From Ignavibacteria bacterium (lineage in GTDB: Bacteria > Bacteroidota > Ignavibacteria > Ignavibacteriales > Ignavibacteriaceae), in contig JAJTBZ010000079.1 of the NCBI GenBank assembly GCA_021286645.1, positions 1 through 64,000 on the forward strand: a stretch of DNA of 64,000 nucleotides, in the 5' to 3' direction. Positions within the stretch are counted from its first letter, which is position 1; every line of letters begins with the position of its first letter. Shown here in pieces: positions 16,984 through 28,622 of this stretch. A program made the translations under genes and the position numbers. The notes under the pieces are model-generated. The model made no database searches. It was not told where the DNA came from and was given only the letters and a program-made list of their open reading frames with translations.

Positions 16984-18555
16984 ATGAAATCAAAAAAAAT
17001 ATTGTGGGTAGATGATGAAATTGAGCTTTTCAGGTCACATATTATCCTTTTAAATGATAAAGGATACGATGTTACAACCTTAACCAATGGTGCAGACTGC
17101 CTGGATACCTTAAAAGAACAGGAATTTGACCTGGTATTTCTGGATGAAATGATGCCTGGAATGGGCGGGCTTGAAGTACTTGCACAGATTAAGGATATTT
17201 ACCCGCAATTGCCAGTAGTAATGATAACCAAAAATGAAGAAGAAGCAATCATGAATGAAGCTATAGGAAGTAAAATTCATGATTATCTTACCAAGCCGGT
17301 TAATCCCAGTCAATTATTATTGGTATGTAAAAAACTGTTCGAAGCAAAAAAAATATCCGAGCAATATGTTGCGAAAGATTATTTGCAGGACTTTAATCAG
17401 ATCGGGATGCAGGTCACAAATCGCCCTGATTTTGGTGAATGGATAGAGATATATTTAAAACTGGTAAACTGGGAAATGGAACTTGATAAACATAGTGATA
17501 CCGGTTTGCAGCAAACATTGGTTGAACAGAAAAAAGAATGTAATCAGGAATTTTCCCGGTACGTTGAAAGACATTATCTGGATTGGGTAAATACAACAAA
17601 ACGCGAAGAGCGTCCCGGGTTAAGTGTTGATGTACTTAATGATTATGTACTGCCTTCTGTGAAGGAGGGTACCGAGAGTGTATTCTATTTCGTTATTGAT
17701 TGTCTTCGTCTGGATCAATGGTTGGTAATGGAGGCATTTCTTAATGAACTCTTCACGATTAAAAAAGATTATTATTACTCGATCTTACCTACTGCAACTT
17801 CATACGCACGTAATGTACTGTTCGCCGGTTTGTATCCGCTTGATATTGAACGGCAATATCCCGATTTGTGGAAAAATGCCGACGAAGATGAAAAGAGTAT
17901 GAACAGGTTTGAGAAGGATTTTTTACAGCTTTATCTGGATAGAAAAAGAGTAAAACTGCGTAATGACTTAAAATATATTAAAATTATTGATCCCGAAGTT
18001 GGCAGGGCTTTTGAGCAGAATATTGGGTCCTATCAGAATAACCATTTAACTGCGGTAGTAGTTAATTTTCTTGATATGATCGCTCATGGCCGTTCGGATT
18101 CTGAATTGTTAAAGGAAATTGCACCTGACGAACCTGCATACAGATCTCTCACAAACAGTTGGTTCCAGCACTCATCGCTTTATGGAACATTTAAAGCTTT
18201 GGCAAAGATGAAAAATGTAAAAATTGTATTAACAACTGACCATGGTAGTGTGCGCTGTATGCGTGGTGCCAAAGTTCTTGGGGATCGCGAAACTTCCACG
18301 AATCTACGGTTCAAATTTGGAAGGAATCTAAAGGCGGATGATAAACACGCGTTGTTTATTAAGGATCCCGCTGAATATAAACTACCCCGCAGGGGATTGA
18401 CGATAAATTATATTATCGCCAAGGAAGATTATTACTTTGTTTATCCAACAGATTACCACCGCTACCTAAGTTATTATAAAGATACTTTTCAGCATGGTGG
18501 TATTTCTCTTGAAGAGATGATTTTGCCCGTGATTACCATGGAGCCGAAAAGTTGA
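16984..18555 (+). CDS. porX: PorX-type response regulator with PglZ (alkaline-phosphatase-fold) domain
   Basis: 523 residues. The receiver domain (residues 1-120) has the acidic pair D10-D11, the phospho-acceptor D54 in LVFLDEMMPG, and the late K of LTKPVNP. A helical linker follows. The C-terminal PglZ domain begins near FYFVIDCLRLDQW and carries the metal-site pattern LTTDHGS and FQHGGISLEEMILPV. This architecture is that of PorX, the regulator of the type IX secretion system in Porphyromonas, whose PglZ domain has oligonucleotide phosphodiesterase activity. It agrees with the T9SS cargo at 2.1 kb. The stop overlaps the tsaE start by 4 bp. Confidence 0.9.
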   Translation: MKSKKILWVDDEIELFRSHIILLNDKGYDVTTLTNGADCLDTLKEQEFDLVFLDEMMPGMGGLEVLAQIKDIYPQLPVVMITKNEEEAIMNEAIGSKIHDYLTKPVNPSQLLLVCKKLFEAKKISEQYVAKDYLQDFNQIGMQVTNRPDFGEWIEIYLKLVNWEMELDKHSDTGLQQTLVEQKKECNQEFSRYVERHYLDWVNTTKREERPGLSVDVLNDYVLPSVKEGTESVFYFVIDCLRLDQWLVMEAFLNELFTIKKDYYYSILPTATSYARNVLFAGLYPLDIERQYPDLWKNADEDEKSMNRFEKDFLQLYLDRKRVKLRNDLKYIKIIDPEVGRAFEQNIGSYQNNHLTAVVVNFLDMIAHGRSDSELLKEIAPDEPAYRSLTNSWFQHSSLYGTFKALAKMKNVKIVLTTDHGSVRCMRGAKVLGDRETSTNLRFKFGRNLKADDKHALFIKDPAEYKLPRRGLTINYIIAKEDYYFVYPTDYHRYLSYYKDTFQHGGISLEEMILPVITMEPKS

Positions 18556-18980
18556 GTGAGATAATTAAAACCTGGCATTCTTTAACTGAAGAAGATACCC
18601 AAAAAGCCGCCGAGGAATTTGCTAGTATAGCATCGGCAGGAATATGTGTTGGCTTCGCGGGGCAATTGGGTGCAGGTAAAACAACTTTCATAAGACATTT
18701 AGTAGCCCAATGGAATATTCGCAATGTTACCAGTCCAACTTTCGCGTTGGTAAATGTATATCATGGTACATATCCCGTTTATCACTTTGATTTTTACCGA
18801 TTAAATGATGAAGCGGAATTGTTTGAAATTGGATATTATGAATATTTGGAAGATGGGGAAGCCCTCGTGTTAATTGAATGGGCAGATATGTTTCCCGGGG
18901 CGCTGCCTCCGCAGCACTGGTATATAAATTTTGTTATTAATGAAGACGGCAGCCGCACCATAAGTCTGGCTCGCTCATAA
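18552..18980 (+). CDS. tsaE: tRNA threonylcarbamoyladenosine biosynthesis ATPase TsaE
   Basis: The reading frame starts at a TTG (18552) within the porX stop (TTGA overlap); no ATG lies near the N-terminus. 142 residues. The P-loop GQLGAGKTT is at residues 37-45, followed by the family signature NVTSPTFALVNVYHG and YHFDFYRL, and VLIEWADMF. It binds TsaB-TsaD and drives the cycle of t6A37 formation on ANN-decoding tRNAs. tsaB follows 24 bp downstream; tsaD is not in the window. Confidence 0.94.
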   Translation: MSEIIKTWHSLTEEDTQKAAEEFASIASAGICVGFAGQLGAGKTTFIRHLVAQWNIRNVTSPTFALVNVYHGTYPVYHFDFYRLNDEAELFEIGYYEYLEDGEALVLIEWADMFPGALPPQHWYINFVINEDGSRTISLARS

Positions 18981-19004
18981 AATAAATCAGGAATACTTTT
19001 ATAC

Positions 19005-19661
19005 ATGATACTTGCAATTGAGACATCGCAATCTGCCTGCGGCGCGGCCGTGTTTGAGAATGCTGATAAATATGCTGAATCAATCTTACGTAAAGAACGA
19101 AGCCATGCTTCAATGATTACGAGTGTTATTCAGGCTGCCATGATTCCATATAAAGCCTCCGTACAAGATATTAAAGCAATAGCCGTATCAGCCGGGCCGG
19201 GTTCTTTCACGGGTCTGCGAATTGGCCTAAGTACTGCAAAAGGTATGTGTTACGGGTCTCAAATATCTCTAATTATGGTGCCTACATTCGAGGCAATTGC
19301 CCTGGAAATTGTATCCACCTGCAACTACATAAATAACTTTGTTGTTATGTTTAAGGCTAACACAACTGAATTTTTCTGTGCAAAATTTTCCCGCGCTGAT
19401 GACGGGTATGCTCAGGTGACCGAAACCAAGCCGATCTCAATGGAAGAAATTGAGGATATGTTGCAAGAGGAAGATTTTTTGGTGAGTGATAAGAATTGGC
19501 TGAATGTGAAAAAATATGTAAATTTATCGGCTCCGAAGCCCCGCTTTATTGCGTCGTGGGCCGCGCAGTATGGGAAAGAAATTCCTTATACCGAAATTGA
19601 TCTGGTGGAGCCATTATATCTTAAAGATTTTATTATCAAAAGAAAAGAAGTAAAGAAATGA
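19005..19661 (+). CDS. tsaB: t6A biosynthesis protein TsaB (YeaZ)
   Basis: 218 residues, ASKHA/actin-like fold. The N-terminal ILAIETSQSACGAAVF and ERSHASMI, and the signature VSAGPGSFTGLRIGLSTAKG identify TsaB. It is the non-catalytic partner of TsaD in the t6A complex. The ATG of the downstream DUF1573 gene overlaps its stop (ATGA), so the two are cotranslated. Confidence 0.94.
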   Translation: MILAIETSQSACGAAVFENADKYAESILRKERSHASMITSVIQAAMIPYKASVQDIKAIAVSAGPGSFTGLRIGLSTAKGMCYGSQISLIMVPTFEAIALEIVSTCNYINNFVVMFKANTTEFFCAKFSRADDGYAQVTETKPISMEEIEDMLQEEDFLVSDKNWLNVKKYVNLSAPKPRFIASWAAQYGKEIPYTEIDLVEPLYLKDFIIKRKEVKK

Positions 19662-20386
19662 AGAAAATTTTCAGTTTAATTTTGCTGCTTACGTGCGCTG
19701 TATTAGCACAAATGCAAGGACCAAAAATATACTTCCCTGAGGATCAATACAATTTTGGGTTAGTCCGTCAGGGAGATACAGTTCGGCACGCCTTTATAAT
19801 TGTGAATAAAGGTGATGATACTTTGAAGATTACAAACATTATTACTTCCTGTGGTTGTACTGCGGCAACACTTGCCAATAAAATTCTGGCACCGGGTGAA
19901 TCGGTACCGTTGAGCATACAGTTTAATTCACATGGCCGGGTAGGTGAACAGGTGAAATACATCTCTATTATGTCGAACGATAAAGATAAACCGTCGGCTC
20001 AAGTAATATTAAAGGGCAGTGTCTCGGCAGATGATGCACAAAAAGTAGTTGAAATAAAGGGTCCGAAGATTGAATTTAAAGAGTTGCAATTTGATTTCGG
20101 GGCAGTTCCCGAAGGTACAATTTGTACTCACGTTTTTGAGTTTAAAAATATTGGTACTGAAATTCTTGAAATCAAAGATATAAAAACATCATGCGGCTGT
20201 ACTGCAGCAGTGGTAAGTGAAGCTTTACTTTCACCGGGTGAAACAGGTACGTTAAAAGTTGATCTCAATACAGCAGGCCGGTTTGGCAGAGTGCAGCGCG
20301 ATGTAACGATTACAACTAATGAAAAAGATACGCCGCTGAAGTCAATTAAAATTTTCTCGGAAATCATTCAGAAAGAAAAGAAATAA
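19658..20386 (+). CDS. Secreted protein with two DUF1573 domains
   Basis: 242 residues with a signal peptide (residues 1-17, cut near VLAQ). Two repeats of about 105 residues follow, each starting with an F/YNFG...G...H.F...N.G...L.I pattern and containing the conserved TSCGCTAA motif (around residues 65 and 184). The fold is Ig-like (ASPM/SPD-2/Hydin class). Such proteins are abundant in Bacteroidota and are thought to be periplasmic or surface binding modules. Function unknown. Confidence 0.9.
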   Translation: MKKIFSLILLLTCAVLAQMQGPKIYFPEDQYNFGLVRQGDTVRHAFIIVNKGDDTLKITNIITSCGCTAATLANKILAPGESVPLSIQFNSHGRVGEQVKYISIMSNDKDKPSAQVILKGSVSADDAQKVVEIKGPKIEFKELQFDFGAVPEGTICTHVFEFKNIGTEILEIKDIKTSCGCTAAVVSEALLSPGETGTLKVDLNTAGRFGRVQRDVTITTNEKDTPLKSIKIFSEIIQKEKK

Positions 20387-21225
20387 TGGCTTGGTTCAAG
20401 CGCACAAAACAAAATATTGCTGCAGATACACAGGCAAAAGATTTGCCCGATGGTTTGTGGGAAAAATGCCCGGATTGCGGTGAGATTATTCATAAGAAGC
20501 AACTGGAATTAAATTGCTGGACCTGTATTAAATGTTCACATCACTTTCGCATTGGCAGTGAAGAGTATATAAAAATTCTTATTGATGATGGAACGTTTAA
20601 AGAAATTAATAAAAAAATGCGGTCGGCTGATCCCCTGGAATTTACAGACAGTAAAAAATACACCGAAAGGGTTTCATCTACGATAAAATCAACAGGCTTG
20701 TTTGATGCCATAAAAACCGGACTTGGAGAAATTGATGGAAAGCAGGTTTGTTTAGCTGTAATGGATTTCCGTTTCATTGGCGGCAGTATGGGCTCGGTTG
20801 TAGGTGAAAAGATCTCGCGCCTTTGCGATAAAGCCCTGAAAAACAAATCACCATTGATTATTGTCTCTGCCAGCGGTGGTGCGCGTATGATGGAGGGAGC
20901 TCTTTCATTAATGCAGATGGCCAAAACTTCTGCAAAATTGGCTTTACTTGCAGATGCTCATATTCCGTACATTTCAGTTTTAACAGACCCGACCACTGGC
21001 GGCACTACAGCCAGTTATGCTATGCTGGGTGATATTAACATTGCCGAGCCTAATGCGCTTATTGGATTTGCCGGGCCGCGTGTCATTAAGCAGACTATAG
21101 GTCGGGATTTACCTCCCGGATTTCAAACATCTGAATTTTTGCAGGAACAGGGTTTTGTTGATGCAATAGTGCCGAGAAAAGAACTGAAACACAAAATATC
21201 CACATTCTTGAACTTAATCAGTTAG
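20386..21225 (+). CDS. accD: Acetyl-CoA carboxylase carboxyltransferase subunit beta
   Basis: 279 residues. It forms the carboxyltransferase with AccA, making malonyl-CoA for fatty-acid synthesis. The N-terminal four-Cys zinc ribbon is intact (CPDC...CWTCIKC, residues 25-47). The crotonase-fold core has MDFRFIGGSMGSVVGEK, SASGGARMMEGALSLMQMAKT and DPTTGGTTASYAMLGDI, with the closing PRVIKQTIGRDLPPGFQTSEFL. The start overlaps the preceding stop (TAATG). accA is not nearby. Confidence 0.97.
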   Translation: MAWFKRTKQNIAADTQAKDLPDGLWEKCPDCGEIIHKKQLELNCWTCIKCSHHFRIGSEEYIKILIDDGTFKEINKKMRSADPLEFTDSKKYTERVSSTIKSTGLFDAIKTGLGEIDGKQVCLAVMDFRFIGGSMGSVVGEKISRLCDKALKNKSPLIIVSASGGARMMEGALSLMQMAKTSAKLALLADAHIPYISVLTDPTTGGTTASYAMLGDINIAEPNALIGFAGPRVIKQTIGRDLPPGFQTSEFLQEQGFVDAIVPRKELKHKISTFLNLIS

Positions 21226-21259
21226 GTGTATTATTATTACTATTACTTCACCCGGTGAA

Positions 21260-22105
21260 TTGCGTCAGTTTATCAGGCAAAACAGGCTGGCAGGTAAGTC
21301 TATCGGCTTAGTTCCTACAATGGGTTTTCTTCATCAGGGACATATTTCTCTAGTTGAAGCTTCGAAAAAAGAGAATGATATTACGGTAGTTTCGATTTTT
21401 GTTAATCCGACACAGTTCGCTCCTAACGAGGATTTTTCCCGGTACCCCCGTGATTTTGACCGCGATGCCGCGTTACTTTTAGAGGCGGGCGCTGATGTTA
21501 TTTTCACTCCCGAAGCAGGCGATGTGTATGTTAAAAATGCACAGACTTTTATTTCTGTTGAAGACCTGAGTAAGATTGCCGAGGGAGAATTCAGGCCGAC
21601 TCATTTTCGGGGTGTAGCCACTATTGTTGCCATTCTTTTTAATCTGGTGCAACCCGATAAGGCGTATTTCGGCCAAAAAGATGCTCAGCAAACAGTTGTT
21701 CTCCGCAGAATGGTGAAAGATCTTCATATGCCGATTGAAATGGTTGTCTGCCCGATTGTTCGCGAAGCCGATGGACTGGCAATGAGTTCCCGGAATATTT
21801 ATCTGACACCTTCTCAACGAAAAGATGCACTGGTACTTTCGCGTTCACTGAAATTGGCGCAGGATTTAATTTCCAACGGAACTCGGGATGCAAAGGAAGT
21901 TATACATCAAATGAAATTACTGTATAATGGCTTGCAGGAGTGTAATCTGGATTATATCAGGATTGTTGATGCTGATACCTTTATGGAGGCCTCAGCCATA
22001 GAATTAGAAGGATGTTATTTTATTATTATCGCCTGTAAGTTTGGCACCACGAGGCTTATTGATAATTGCTTTATCTCTATGCCTAATGGTCCGATATTTC
22101 AATAA
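21260..22105 (+). CDS. panC: Pantothenate synthetase; start codon unusual
   Basis: 281 residues from TTG at 21260. It joins pantoate and beta-alanine with ATP. Motifs: LVPTMGFLHQGHISLV (HIGH-like), FVNPTQF, YFGQKDAQQ, IVREADGLAMSSRNIYL (KMSKS-like). Family alignment suggests the protein should begin about ten residues earlier: the in-frame upstream codons encode an ITITSPGEL stretch that matches the usual first strand, but no ATG, GTG or TTG is there, only ATT codons at 21230, 21233 and 21236 after an AGGTG. Either an ATT start, the TTG given here, or a base error explains it. Followed by a strong bidirectional terminator. Confidence 0.93.
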   Translation: MRQFIRQNRLAGKSIGLVPTMGFLHQGHISLVEASKKENDITVVSIFVNPTQFAPNEDFSRYPRDFDRDAALLLEAGADVIFTPEAGDVYVKNAQTFISVEDLSKIAEGEFRPTHFRGVATIVAILFNLVQPDKAYFGQKDAQQTVVLRRMVKDLHMPIEMVVCPIVREADGLAMSSRNIYLTPSQRKDALVLSRSLKLAQDLISNGTRDAKEVIHQMKLLYNGLQECNLDYIRIVDADTFMEASAIELEGCYFIIIACKFGTTRLIDNCFISMPNGPIFQ

Positions 22106-22143
22106 AAAAACGGCTCACCTTTTTGGATGAGCCGTTCTTTTTT
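22104..22143. terminator. Bidirectional terminator between panC and htpG
   Basis: AACGGCTCA (22109-22117) pairs with TGAGCCGTT (22128-22136), 9 bp with a 10-nt loop. It has T's after it on the plus strand and a run of A's before it, which is a T-run for minus-strand htpG transcripts. Confidence 0.92.
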
Positions 22144-22154
22144 ATGTCTGAATA

Positions 22155-24050
22155 CTACTTTGTAACGAACCAATCGCTTGAATCTTCAAAATAATGCAGT
22201 AACCGGTTAGCCAACGCGTGTGGATCTACCAGGTCACCTTCTGTTAACTGAGCAATTTCGTGCAACTGAATTATCATATTTTTCAAATATTCACTATTGC
22301 TATCAGTCTTGAAAATACTAATCAGATTTCTGACGAGTTTATTATTTCTGTTTACCAGAAGAATTTTTTTAGGCGCACCCATATCTTTATTTGCCATGCG
22401 CATAATTCTCTGAAAAGTGGCGGAAAAATTATCATCTTGATTTACCAGACAAATCGCGCTGTTGGTTAAGCGGTTAGATTCTTTTACTTCAAGGACTGCG
22501 TCGCCAAGAATTTCTTTCATTTTTGCCAGTAAACTTCCGAATTGCAATTCATCGTCATTACTAAGTTTTTCGAATTGAGAGGAGACTTCGTTAATATCGT
22601 CAAATTTCTCAATCTTTTCTGTATCCTTTGTATTCGCCGGGCAGAATTCCAGGTCCTTATAATTTCTTATTGAAGAGAGAACAAATTCGTCAACCGGGTC
22701 AGTAAGATACAGGATCGGGATCCCTTTGCGTTTGAAAATTTCAAGTAAGGGGTCAAATTCAATTGCAGATCGGCTGGGACCAAAAATATAGTATATCTCT
22801 TTCTGTCCATCACGCATTTTTTCTTTGTATTCTTCAAGTGAAGTTAATCCTTTTTCATCTTCATTCAATGAAGAGTTAAAACGCAATAATTCAACAAATT
22901 TATCTTTATTTTCAAAATCACCATAACCCATTTTGAAAACTTTAGCATGCTCTTTCCAGAATTCGGCATATTTATCCGGATTTTCCTTTGCCTTTTTAGC
23001 CAGGTGAGAGTAAACCTGAGAGGTAACCGCTTTGGAAATTTTTGTAAAAACAGCATTCTCCTGAAGCGTTTCGCGAGATATATTGAGTGGTAAGTCTTCG
23101 GAATCTACAATGCCTTTTACGAAACCTAAATATTCGGGCAGAAGATCCTGGTTCTTGTGTTGAATCAGCACTCTGCGAACATACAGGTCTAAACCATGTT
23201 CTTCTTTATGGAATCCGAAGATATCCATGTTTTTTTGCGGGATGAATAATAGAGCATTAAACTGAATAGGAGCATCTACAGAAACATGGATTGAATCGGC
23301 CGGTGAGGAATTATCGTATGATAAGAATTTGTAGAACTCATCATATTGTTCCTGGGTGATCTTGGACTTCGGTTCACACCACAGTGCCGCAACAGTGTTT
23401 ACTTTTTGACTTTCGAGATAAATAGGGAATGAAATAAAATTTGAATGGGTTTTGATTATTTGTTCAAGACGGTATTGCTTGGCAAATTCTGAGGCATCAT
23501 CTTTTAAATGTATTTCAATTGTAGTTCCACGGGGTGTGTCATCTGCAACATCCGCAAGAGTGTATTCACCTAATCCGTCTGAACTCCATTTGATAGCAAC
23601 CGCATCTTTTTTATAGGAGCGGGTGGTGATATTAACTTCTTTTGCGACCATAAATACACTGTAAAACCCTACACCGAATTTACCAATAATATTGCTCGCG
23701 TCTTCTTTTGCTTCGGTAAGCTTCTTTACGAAATCGGACGACCCGGATTTTGCAATAGTTCCAATATTGGATATTAGTTCTTCGCGGGTCATGCCAATAC
23801 CGGTATCGGCAATTGTTAAGATATTTTGTTTTTCGTCGAAAGTGATTTTTATTTCTAACGGAAGCTCCGGGTTGGCGTATTCTGACCCCTTTAACGATTC
23901 AAAGCGAAGCTTATCCAGGGCATCGGATGCGTTTGATACCAACTCACGGAGAAATATTTCTCTGCTGGTATAGAGTGAGTGCACCAGTATATCGAGCAAC
24001 TGCCGAATTTCGGCTTTAAACTCGAATTTATTTTGTTCATTTGTACTCAT
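22155..24050 (-). CDS. htpG: Chaperone protein HtpG (Hsp90)
   Basis: The ATG at 24050 with GGAG 7 nt upstream is preferred; other in-frame ATGs lie 6 and 36 nt further upstream. 631 residues. The N-terminal GHKL ATPase has the family signature [23 protein letters not shown], the ATP-lid motifs DTGIGMT and [13 protein letters not shown], and [11 protein letters not shown]. The middle domain ([22 protein letters not shown] with the catalytic-loop Arg) and the C-terminal dimerisation domain are complete. No heat-shock operator is evident upstream. Confidence 0.97.
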
Positions 24051-25998
<1,948 letters not shown>

Positions 25999-26006
25999 CG
26001 CCATAC

Positions 26007-27506
26007 ATGAAATTACTCTTGAAAGCCCTCTTTATTGTGTGGGCATGTACTTGCTTTCTCTTTTCTGAAGGGACCCCTGATGAATTATTGCAAGCAGGAA
26101 ATGAATACCTTTTTAATTTTGATTTCGCCCAGGCAACTCAATGTTTTGATCAGATAATTCATAATAACCCTGAGGATCCTCAGGGTTATTACGGGTATGC
26201 CCAATTATACCTGTGGAATTATATGGGAAACTCTTCATCAAAAGATTATGACCAATTTGTAAATTATTCGGGAACAGCAATCGAGAAAGCGCGTAAACAA
26301 TTAAGTGATAAAGCAAAAGCCCAGCGTGCTAATCTCTTAATTGGTAATTTGTACACGCAACGTGTAATAGCGTTCGGAAAAGCTGAGAAGTTTCTCGATA
26401 TGATTTGGGCAAGCCAAAAGGCAAATTCATTCCTTAAGGATGTATTGGAAGTTAACCCAAAAAATTATGATGCATATCTTGGCCAGGGGCTGTTTAAGTT
26501 CGCTTTATCGCAGGTTCCTGCTACATTCCGTTGGGCGCTTTCGGTTATTGGCTTTGATGCAAACTTTAAGGAGGGTATTCAATTCCTGAATACAGCAGCT
26601 CATAAAGCCGTTCTCACTAAGGTTGAATCTCAATTCTATTTCGCGCAGATATCATCCGATTACCTGATGGATTACGAAGGTAGTACAAAAGTCCTTTTGG
26701 AACTTCAAAAAAAATACCCGGCAAATGCCCTTTTCCAATATACGCTTGCCGTAGTACATATCAAGAACCATAATTTAAAATCGGCTAACGCTATACTTGG
26801 CAAGATAGTGCAAAACAAAAACATGCCATTCAGACAGCTTAAAGCATATTCGGAATTTTTACTGGGTGAAGTGCAATTTAAGCTGAACAATTTTTCGATT
26901 GCGCGGGGATATTACAATAAATTTTTAATGAGTGGTACTGATAAAAGCTATACCGGGCTTGCCGCATTACGACTGGCTATTTGTAATATTAGCTTAGGTT
27001 TGGTGAATGAAGCTGATAAATATTTTGAGAGAGCAAAGGCGGGCAATCCATCGATAGATGATGATATATTCGCCAGGAAAATGGCAGTGTATTATCAAAA
27101 AAACGGATGTGATCCTGAGGATATCAGGTTGATACAATTCAGCAACATGATCGACCAGGCCAGAGCTGCTGAGGCGGTTGATTCGTTATTTAATCTGAAA
27201 AACTCTATTAAGCATAAAGTGTTGCTTGGTGAGATCAATTACCAAATCGGGCGGGCATATTTGGAGAACCATAATGCTAAGGCCGCGTACGGTGCTTCAT
27301 CCCAAGCTGCAAAGATAACCGATTCCCGGCAAAATTGGATCGCGGCTTTTGCTCATCTGGATGCTGCCCGTGCAGCTTTTATGAGTGGCGATTCAGATCT
27401 GGGCAAAAAACACCTGAGCGAAGCGGAATCCTGTGGGGGAAATGAATATGCTGCCAGGTTTAAAATGTACCTTACCGCAGTTAAATATTCGTATAATTTG
27501 TTATAA
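26007..27506 (+). CDS. Secreted/periplasmic TPR-repeat protein
   Basis: 499 residues with an N-terminal signal peptide (LLLKALFIVWACTCFLFSEG). The rest is helical with TPR-type spacing: LLQAGNEYLFNFDFAQATQCFDQII, PEDPQGYYGYAQLYL, later LLGEVQFKLNNFSIARGYYNKFL, AALRLAICNISLGLVNEADKYFERA, and C-terminal YQIGRAYLENHNAKAAYGASSQA. It probably acts as a scaffold on the periplasmic side; the partner is unknown. A 30-bp perfect palindrome lies inside codons 52-62. It stands between pyrG and the mreB cluster. Confidence 0.8.
   Translation: MKLLLKALFIVWACTCFLFSEGTPDELLQAGNEYLFNFDFAQATQCFDQIIHNNPEDPQGYYGYAQLYLWNYMGNSSSKDYDQFVNYSGTAIEKARKQLSDKAKAQRANLLIGNLYTQRVIAFGKAEKFLDMIWASQKANSFLKDVLEVNPKNYDAYLGQGLFKFALSQVPATFRWALSVIGFDANFKEGIQFLNTAAHKAVLTKVESQFYFAQISSDYLMDYEGSTKVLLELQKKYPANALFQYTLAVVHIKNHNLKSANAILGKIVQNKNMPFRQLKAYSEFLLGEVQFKLNNFSIARGYYNKFLMSGTDKSYTGLAALRLAICNISLGLVNEADKYFERAKAGNPSIDDDIFARKMAVYYQKNGCDPEDIRLIQFSNMIDQARAAEAVDSLFNLKNSIKHKVLLGEINYQIGRAYLENHNAKAAYGASSQAAKITDSRQNWIAAFAHLDAARAAFMSGDSDLGKKHLSEAESCGGNEYAARFKMYLTAVKYSYNLL
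26162..26191. repeat. 30-bp perfect palindrome inside the TPR-protein gene
   Basis: Each base from 26162 pairs with its mirror to 26191, centred on GGATCC (26174-26179); half-site TAATAACCCTGAGGA. It encodes NNPEDPQGYY, and because of the frame the minus strand encodes the same peptide. Neither flank extends the symmetry. It has no T-run. Confidence 0.9.
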
Positions 27507-27596
27507 TTCCATAAAAAACCGAATTTTTTTCATTCGTATCAGTGAATTTTTTAGTAATTTAGTCCTTTAAATCTAAATTGCAGGAAATTGAGTTCT

Positions 27597-28622
27597 ATGG
27601 GTATTTTTGATTTGTTTTCGTCTGATATCGGGATGGATCTCGGGACGGCAAATACTCTTATTTACGTAAAAGGAAAAGGCATTGTATTAAACGAGCCTTC
27701 TATTGTTGCCTACGATAGAAGTACCAAAAAAATTATTGCATTAGGCAATCGTGCGAAAGAAATGTTGGGTAAAGAACACCGTGAGATAAGGGTTACGCGC
27801 CCGATGCGTGATGGTGTTATTGCAGATTTTGAAATTGCTGAAGGCATGATCCGGGCTTTTATTAAACAGGTAAATTCGGGTGTTGTATCGAGCCGCAGAA
27901 TTGTTATTGCAATTCCCAGTGGTATTACCGAGGTTGAAAAACGTGCTGTTCGTGATAGTGCAGAACATGCCGGTGCCAAGGAAGTTCATCTTATTGCAGA
28001 ACCTATGTCGGCCGCTATTGGTATAGGAATAGACGTTGATGCCCCAATGGGCGCTATGATTATCGATATTGGTGGTGGAACAACCGAAATCGCGGTTATT
28101 GCATTATCGGGTATTGTTACCGAGGAATCTATTCGTATAGCCGGTGATGAAATGAATAACGCGATAATCCAATACTTCAAAAAAAATTACAACATTCTTA
28201 TCGGCGAAAAAACTGCTGAAGCTATTAAATGCGAAGTAGGCTCCGCTATCCCATTGCGTGAAGAATTAACCATTCAGGTTAAAGGACGCGATCTGGTAAG
28301 TGGTGTGCCGAAAACTACTGAAGTTTCATCTGTTCATATTCGTGAAGCACTTACCGAGGCTGTGCAACAGATTATTGATGCTGTTAAACAGGCACTTGAA
28401 AGAACACCTCCGGAACTATCCGCGGATATTCTTGACCGGGGCATTATGCTTACCGGCGGCGGTGCTATGTTAAAGGGCCTTGCAGAAAGAATTCGTAAAG
28501 AAACCAACTTACCGGTGCATGTTGATGAAGATCCATTAACAGCTGTTGCGCGTGGTGTTGGTAAAGTTATTGAAAACATTAATCACTACTCCCGCGTTTT
28601 AGTTCGTAATAGAAGATTTTAA
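27597..28622 (+). CDS. mreB: Rod-shape-determining actin homologue MreB
   Basis: The ATG at 27597 (AGGA 11 nt upstream) fits the family N-terminus; a TTG three codons earlier is an alternative. 341 residues. Actin-fold nucleotide motifs: SSDIGMDLGTANTLIYVKGKG (phosphate 1), IIDIGGGTTEIAVI (phosphate 2), and ILDRGIMLTGGGAMLKGL (adenosine). It polymerises under the membrane and directs the elongasome. First gene of mreB-mreC-mreD-PBP2-rodA, with 1-nt stop/start overlaps after it. Confidence 0.98.
   Translation: MGIFDLFSSDIGMDLGTANTLIYVKGKGIVLNEPSIVAYDRSTKKIIALGNRAKEMLGKEHREIRVTRPMRDGVIADFEIAEGMIRAFIKQVNSGVVSSRRIVIAIPSGITEVEKRAVRDSAEHAGAKEVHLIAEPMSAAIGIGIDVDAPMGAMIIDIGGGTTEIAVIALSGIVTEESIRIAGDEMNNAIIQYFKKNYNILIGEKTAEAIKCEVGSAIPLREELTIQVKGRDLVSGVPKTTEVSSVHIREALTEAVQQIIDAVKQALERTPPELSADILDRGIMLTGGGAMLKGLAERIRKETNLPVHVDEDPLTAVARGVGKVIENINHYSRVLVRNRRF

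Noticed and set aside
26113-26316. 67-residue antisense ORF containing the same ten-residue stretch as the TPR protein
   Set aside because: The identity is a consequence of the 30-bp palindrome, not evidence of a second gene.
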